From: Luzula sylvatica
Taxonomy: Eukaryota; Streptophyta; Magnoliopsida; Poales; Juncaceae
Length of the DNA stretch: 64,000 nucleotides
Direction of reading: 5' to 3'
NCBI GenBank assembly: GCA_946800325.1
Contig: OX326957.1
Location: forward strand, 50,566,807-50,630,806
In this document: positions 58,401 through 64,000 of the stretch, piece by piece
Numbering within the stretch: position 1 is the stretch's first letter
Layout: each line of letters starts with the position of its first letter
Program-made: the position numbers and the translations under genes
Notes under the pieces: model-generated
The model's database searches: none
What the model was told of the DNA's origin: nothing
The model's input: only the letters and a program-made list of their open reading frames with translations

Positions 58401-61400
58401 ATTTGAAATTTGATACAGCAAAAAACTGAAATTACCGAAGATTCATCAGATTGTTCTAACAAAAGAGGTTTGATTTAATGCAATACTGATTTCTTTTTAC
58501 TGTTTTATGACTCAAAATATATTCATGCTAATTGATAATATATGTGAAATTAAAACCCAATAAATAATTCATTATGCAGACAAAGCTACAACGGATGATG
58601 ATGATTTAGCTTCTATTGTTATAGAAGAAAGTGATCTATCATCTAAAGATTCAATTGTAAGTTAGTTATTTCTGAATTTATATTATCCTTATTAATTTCA
58701 TAATTTACTTATAAGTGTTAAATTAACGAGTATATATTACAGGGAACTGAGGATCAGCATTTAGAGGAAGTAAATGAATCTGAAGGAGAGGAATTTTCGT
58801 TTCCACTCTTTGATGGCTCATCAAGTAATTATTTATATTGTTACCAAGGATTTTGATTATTATTATCCTGTCAATTGTTAGAATGGCATCGATAATTTTT
58901 ACTACTTCATATTGTTTCAGATAAAGAGAAAGGCAATGGTCTTTCCGAAGAGGCCTTAGAAGAGATTGAGGTATAATTTGGGGTTTATTTGATTATTTAC
59001 CCTCTGGTTTTGTTTACTTAAAAGTAAAAAGTAAATCATTGCATCTTTATTTGCTCATTTTGCATTCTTTTACTGTCAATAAGGACCAGGCATCAGATGT
59101 AAAACAGGAAAAGAGTGTGAACCTTGAAGAATTAAATCTGGAGATGAAGTCTGTTCTTGATGAATTAAATCAGGATATGAGTTCTCACCTTGAAGAATTA
59201 AAGCATGACGATAGTGTTTGTACTGATGAATCTGAAGAGGAAGTAATTGCCGAATCTGAAGATTTTGAGGTAATAATTATTAATTTGGGTTTTCTTTGCT
59301 TATTTTCATAGCAAATAAAGATATCATTTAAGTAAAATATAATTATTAATAATCTGTTGTTTCTGCTTAAGGATCAAGAAGTGGACGTAACATGTGAAGG
59401 CATTGGAGATTTAAAACTCGAAAAGAGTGATAACCTGGAAGAGCTAAACCAGGAAACGAAATCCAATCTTGCTGAGTTAAATCTGGAATCTGGATCTAAA
59501 CATGGGCTACTAAACCAGGAAATCAGTTCTGAACTTGAAGAACTAAAGAAGGAAACGAGTACGGAGACTGAAGAAATAAAAGAGGAAAAACAGTCAAGTA
59601 TCCAATGCCTCGAGGTTATTGATTTAGTCCTTTATTTATCTTTCTTTTCAAATTTTTATTTTTGCTATATATATTTATTAATTAAGCAGTTTATTTTGAA
59701 AAGAGTGCTAATTGTGAAGAACTAACTTAAACAGGAAACAAATTCTAGCCTTGAAGAACTAAACCAGGAAACGGATTCTAATCATGAGGAGTTCAATCAG
59801 GAAACAAGTTCTGACCTCGGAGATGTGGAAGAGGGAATAATTGCTGAAGTCAAAGAAATTGAGGTAATAATTTGGCTTTATTTGCCTATTGATAACTGGT
59901 TATGTTTATTCAAGTAAAAATGTCCTTATTGGTCATCATTATTTGCTTTTTTTACAGGTAGAAACTGTAATTATGAGTCAGCAATTAGTTGTAACATTCC
60001 AAAGCGTTGAATATTTAAAGGAGGAAAAGAGTGATAACCAGGAAATGAAATCTAGCCTTAATGAATTAAATCAGGAAATGAGTTCTGAGTTTGAAGAATT
60101 AACTCAGGAAACATGTTATAACCTAGATGAATTAAAGGAAGAAAATGGGGTTAGCTCTGAAGGCTTAAAGAAGGAAATCAGTGCTGAGACTGAATGCATC
60201 AAGGTTATTTATCCTTTCTTTTTCCTTTTAATCTTTCTACACTTTTCTTTATTAAGTCGGATAATATTGAAAAGAGTTCTAACCGTAAGGAATAAAACAG
60301 GAAATAAAATCCAGCATTGAACAACAAAACCAGGAAACTTATTCCATACTTGAAGAATTAAATCTAGAAACAAGTTCTAACCTAGAAGAACCAAAAGACG
60401 AGAATGTGGCTATTTTGGAAGAACTAAAAGAGGAAATATGTGGTGAACTAATTGTTGTGGATTCGCCAGACCAAAAACACAGTGAGGAGAAATCAAGTAT
60501 TGAGCGCTACAAGGTTAGTTTCTTCATTAAATTTTTTAAATTGCAATGTATATTATTTTGCAATTTTGACCATAATGTTCATCATGTTTCTTAATTCATT
60601 TTGCTTATTCAGATTCGTCAACCAATAGAAAACTCGATTGAAGCGACACGACACGACAATTTTGAATCTTCCAATCCTCTCTATGAATTAAACCAAGAAA
60701 CAAATTCTGAATTTGAAGAATTAAATCAGGAAACAGGTTCTAGCCTTGAAGAACTAAAAGAGGAAACCATTGCTGAGACTGAAGAAATAATAGAAGAAAA
60801 ACGGTCTATTGAATGTGACAAGGTTATTTATCCCATGTTATGTTTTTTCTTAATTACACGACTATATCGAAAGAGTGCTAAATGTGAGAACTAAAGCAGG
60901 AATTGAAGTCCGGCGTGGAAGAACTAAACGAGGAAACAAATTCTAGTTATGAAAAACTAAATCAGGAAAATACTCCTACTTTTGAAGAACTAAAAAAGGA
61001 ACTCAGTGCTGAAACTCCAGAAACAAATGAAGAACTTATTGTTAACGATACACCAGATAGGGAAACATCAAGTATTGAACAACGCCGCAAAGTTAGTTTT
61101 TCTTCATTTTTTTTTGAACTTATTGTTAACGATATATTCTTCCCAATTGCGACATTTAATATTAATAATAAATAATGTTTCTTAAATCCATTATTTTTTT
61201 TATTCAGAATCGTCCACCAATTGAAAACTTGATTGAAACGATAGGAAAAGAGAACCGCGCTTCTCCCAATCGCGGCAAAGCAAAGAAACCCAAAAGGTTC
61301 AATAATTTATAATCTTTACTTGTACTCATTCTTTTTTTTTAATTTAAATTTTTGATGATTTTAATATTTTATTGATCAAACTATTTGTAAGCATCTTAAC

Positions 61401-61674
61401 CAGGAAACTATTGCCGGCCTCTTCTATGTTGCTTAAAGAATTCACCAGCCCCGATTGTGAAGTGGATGTTCCAAAGGTATCTTTCTGTCTCCTCTCTCTC
61501 TCTCAATGAAATAATTTTCACAAATTATGAAATTTTATGCAGGAGGGAAGAGGAAAAATTCCTTCTGGCGGGGGAACGGCAAGAACAGAAGGGAGCATGT
61601 CATTAATTGAGCTCTTATCGAGTAAACCAAGACCGATTAAAGATAAGCTCGATCGATACGGATCGAAAATATAA
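55474..61674 (+). CDS. Kinesin motor protein with repetitive Glu-rich tail
   Basis: Twenty-seven exons (first 55474-56010, 56162-56361, 56453-56576, 56656-56750, 56836-56968; last 61404-61476, 61543-61674), 1251 codons with every phase matching. The Pro-rich N-terminus is followed by the motor domain, about residues 88-480: P-loop GPTGSGKT at 206-213, switch I NSQSSRSQ at about 315-322, switch II DLAGAE at about 350. Layout and motor divergence suggest the plant KIN-6-like group, which acts on microtubules in dividing cells; this is inference. Switch I ends in Gln where most kinesins have His, and switch II has Ala for Ser. A coiled-coil stretch follows (exons 12-13). Then, at about residues 682-1154, an acidic tail is built of ELNQETxSxLEELKxE-type repeats. 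It ends in a basic KAKKPKR segment. The repeat exons arose by tandem duplication. Confidence 0.92.
59084..61091 (+). repeat. Duplicated exon/intron units in the kinesin tail
   Basis: Exons 18-24 (59084-59269, 59372-59614, 59735-59863, 59958-60203, 60301-60513, 60613-60822, 60900-61091) all have phase-0 borders and lengths divisible by three, and encode the same 14-residue-like repeat. The introns are related too: introns 19, 21 and 23 begin GTTATT and end with a decayed copy of the coding repeat, and introns 17, 18 and 20 begin GTATAA or GTAATAATT. Confidence 0.85.
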
Positions 61675-63070
61675 TTTTGCTTATTTGGGAAATTCTGAGA
61701 GAAGAATGTTATGTGAGGTTTTGTAAGTAAATTAAACCCTAAACCCTTAACTGTGCTTTCCATATGTTTTGATCAAGGATGTTTTTTTTATATTACTTAA
61801 TATTTCATAATCTAATATCAAACCCTCAATAGTGAATTTCTCTCGGTACAAGTTTAGATATTTATGCCTTTTGGAGGGATAAATATGAACTTTTGTCAAG
61901 GGAAAGACTAGTAAAATAAGATAAACAAGAGCAATAGATTATGTATAGTGCTAACTTTGTCTCCATTTCAGTACTCCTTCAAACTGCATTAATAAATAAT
62001 TGCAAATATATACAATAGAAGTATTTTAGAGAATATCAACCGAACAAAGAGGACCCCCGGTCTGGCTTTGGTTCCGATCACTACCGGTATGTTCACCGAT
62101 CACAAACAAAACAAAAGTTTAACAAAGAAGAGAGAGGGATCATACCATGCGGTGAGTCCAACCCAGTATAAGTAGTACCTGTACAGCACATCGATCAATG
62201 TACTTTGCCCTTAAACTCTCGTCTTTCTGCCCTTTTCACCGGACTGTGGGCCAATATCTTTTGTCCTTGATTAAACACACAGGGTCCTTTCGATAAAAAA
62301 CCCGTCCTGTTAAAGACCGGGTCTTTTTAGTAAAAACGCCACTTAAATTTTGGAAGATAAATCTCAGCCTTTGAAAATACATCGCATAATTGCACGGTTG
62401 AGATCGGGTCCCTCATGACTGACGTGGCAGAGAAAATATCTTGTCCTTGTTGCTCCCCCTTCTAGGTCCCATATCTCGCTATTGTTAACAGATCAGCCGA
62501 CACGTGTCCCTTTTAGACGGAGCCCATCTATACATAGAAGGTGCATTCATTCTATTTTCTCTGTGGCCATTAATCCTGCATCCTTCCATGTTGCTTATTA
62601 ACATTGGACAATATAATATAATAATGTAATAATTCTACTTTAAGCTAAGTATGGACAATAATTCTCTTCGCGTCCAGTAAAGAACTAATGTCGCTAAAGA
62701 TATCCGGGGTCCGGCTATCTAGGGTTTCCGGTCCGGCGAGGAGTCCGCCGCTTTTGAGGCGGAGAGACATGAGCTTATGGTAAATGGGACCCTGACATTT
62801 ATGCAGTTACGCTCCTAGTCTTATCTGTCTGTCTGTCATCCATTACCATGGAAACATTATGGTGAACTCGGTTCACAATGAACCCATTCAATCCTAGAAT
62901 GACACGTCAGTCCTATCAGTTTGGTTCATGATGGATCTGGTTGATGTAATCAGGAGTTTGGTCTTTCATTCACCTCTATTCTACCACTGTCACGGTCATT
63001 CCACTCCCATGGCTCTCAACTTTCCTTTTCCCACTTTCACACACTCCCAGTTATTTCTTCCCTCTCTTTC
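61675..63070. other. Intergenic between kinesin and EXORDIUM-like genes
   Basis: About 1.4 kb with no gene found. The composition becomes less AT-rich toward the right. A G-box/ABRE-like ACACGTGTCC lies at 62500-62509, about 640 bp before the next start codon. An AAAGACCGGGTCTTT palindrome lies at about 62312-62326. Confidence 0.6.
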
Positions 63071-63103
63071 TTTATAAAACCCTCAAACCCTTCTCTCAAC
63101 CAC

Positions 63104-63131
<28 letters not shown>
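63071..63131 (+). promoter_or_regulatory. EXORDIUM-like core promoter and CT-rich leader
   Basis: TTTATAAAACC at 63071 is a good TATA box. The leader contains a (CT)n tract at 63104-63131, common in plant 5' UTRs, ending 10 bp before the start codon. Confidence 0.65.
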
Positions 63132-63134
<3 letters not shown>

Positions 63135-63141
63135 TCTAATA

Positions 63142-64000
63142 ATGTCGATTCCTGTTATACTATCTCTCGTTGCCGTTCTCTTTTTGTGTTCTGGGCACAC
63201 AGTGTATTCATGGCGGCCATGGCCAAGCACGGCGTTAAATACTAGTCAAGGTCACAATGGAGTCGCTGATCTCGGCGTTTCAAAGAAGTTTGAAGGTTCG
63301 TCGGAGTTTGTTAACTTAAAGTATCACATGGGACCGGTACTGACTTCTAATATAACGGTACACCCGATCTGGTATGGTAACTGGACGTCGGATCAGAAGA
63401 GGATTCTCCGGTCGTTCCTCCGCTCCGTTTCGGACACATCGATCAAAGGTCCGTCTGTGTCGTCGTGGTGGAGGACCGTCCGGCTGTACACCGACCAGAC
63501 CGGGTCCAACATTTCTTCTACAGTGATACTCGGAGAAGAAAAGTCCGATCGGCGGTTATCGCGTGGTACGTCTCTTACTCGCCTTTCAGTACAGTCAGTA
63601 ATAAAGGACGCCATTACCGCCCCTACTAAACCTCTCCCAATAAACACAAGAGGAGGTCTCTACCTCGTTCTCACCTCTTCAGAGGTTGCCATGGAGAATT
63701 TCTGTGGCCAAGTGTGTGGCTTTCATTACTTCACATACCCTTCAATAGTTGGTTACACACTTCCTTACGCATGGATCGGCAACTCGCATGGTCGATGCCC
63801 TGAAGTATGCGCGTACCCTTTCGCGGTCCCCAGTTATATCCCTACTGCGAAAGCTGAGATGCCGCCAAATGGCGATATAGGAGTGGACGGCATGGTGAGT
63901 GTCGTGGCACATGAACTCGCAGAAATGTCTTCGAACCCGTTAGTCAATGCATGGTACGCAGGAGGAGACCCGAGTTTTCCGACTGAAATTGCGGATCTTT
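63142..64000 (+). CDS. EXORDIUM-like (phosphate-induced protein 1) family, partial
   Basis: Open from the ATG at 63142 to the window edge: 286 codons, no stop, no intron. A hydrophobic signal peptide covers about residues 1-23, directing the protein to the cell wall/apoplast. The EXORDIUM/PHI-1 domain is clear from YHMGPVLTSNITVHPIWYG, WWRTVRLYTDQTG, GGLYLVLTSSEV, FCGQVCGFHYF, PYAWIGNS, CAYPFAVP, GVDGMVSVVAHELAEMSSNP and WYAGGDP. Several N-glycosylation sequons are present (NTS, NIT, NWT, NIS). The family is linked to brassinosteroid- and sugar-dependent growth control; the biochemical activity is unknown. The family's usual length is about 310-330 residues, so only the last few dozen codons are missing. 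Confidence 0.95.
   Translation, partial: MSIPVILSLVAVLFLCSGHTVYSWRPWPSTALNTSQGHNGVADLGVSKKFEGSSEFVNLKYHMGPVLTSNITVHPIWYGNWTSDQKRILRSFLRSVSDTSIKGPSVSSWWRTVRLYTDQTGSNISSTVILGEEKSDRRLSRGTSLTRLSVQSVIKDAITAPTKPLPINTRGGLYLVLTSSEVAMENFCGQVCGFHYFTYPSIVGYTLPYAWIGNSHGRCPEVCAYPFAVPSYIPTAKAEMPPNGDIGVDGMVSVVAHELAEMSSNPLVNAWYAGGDPSFPTEIADL

Overview
This is nuclear DNA of a plant, most likely a eudicot. The genes are split by short AT-rich introns with GT...AG ends, there is a plant-type U2 snRNA gene with its upstream sequence element, every recognisable protein belongs to a plant family, and the intergenic DNA is very AT-rich and crowded with Helitron, MULE, CACTA, hAT-like, LINE and SINE remains.

Layout. 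1-332 is one end of a CACTA transposon. 333-4046 is AT-rich repeat DNA. Two copies of one block follow. Block A (about 4047-11288) and block B (about 17969-29533) each carry a nearly identical 2-oxoglutarate/Fe(II) dioxygenase gene on the minus strand, beside a U2 snRNA sequence. U2 is complete with its promoter at 17879-18074, but only its 3' half survives at 4047-4143. Block A has gained a 1.3 kb inverted-repeat element, a SINE and an hAT-like element. Block B has expanded into a tandem array of about 2.5 kb units, each carrying the same 1.2 kb Helitron. Between A and B lies 11289-17648, a damaged copy of the DNA at 37955-39770, interrupted by a 3 kb inverted-repeat element and followed by a 1 kb long-TIR element.

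From 30984 the window becomes genic. A Pack-MULE (30984-32471) carrying a COG8 gene fragment sits 180 bp upstream of a nine-exon PHD-finger gene (32652-35688). A choline-transporter-like (CTL) gene lies on the minus strand (39700-41651). 42305-50575 holds two broken copies of the 3' end of a DEAD-box RNA helicase gene of the RH28 type, with CTL fragments and two LINE insertions. One LINE lies inside a helicase intron and is itself interrupted by a DNA element. The right end has an eight-exon amino acid permease gene (53015-55158), a 27-exon kinesin gene (55474-61674) whose tail is built from duplicated exon/intron units, and the first 286 codons of an EXORDIUM-like cell-wall protein gene (63142 to the window edge).

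These genes do not form a pathway. The story here is repeated segmental duplication and transposon capture around unrelated genes. The most unusual signals are the kinesin tail, where decayed coding repeats now lie in introns next to the splice acceptors, the Pack-MULE, and the amplified Helitron array. Exon coordinates were read by eye. For the five protein-coding genes whose full exon chain I assembled (both dioxygenases, PHD, CTL, permease and kinesin counted as complete genes) the exons add up to an open frame.
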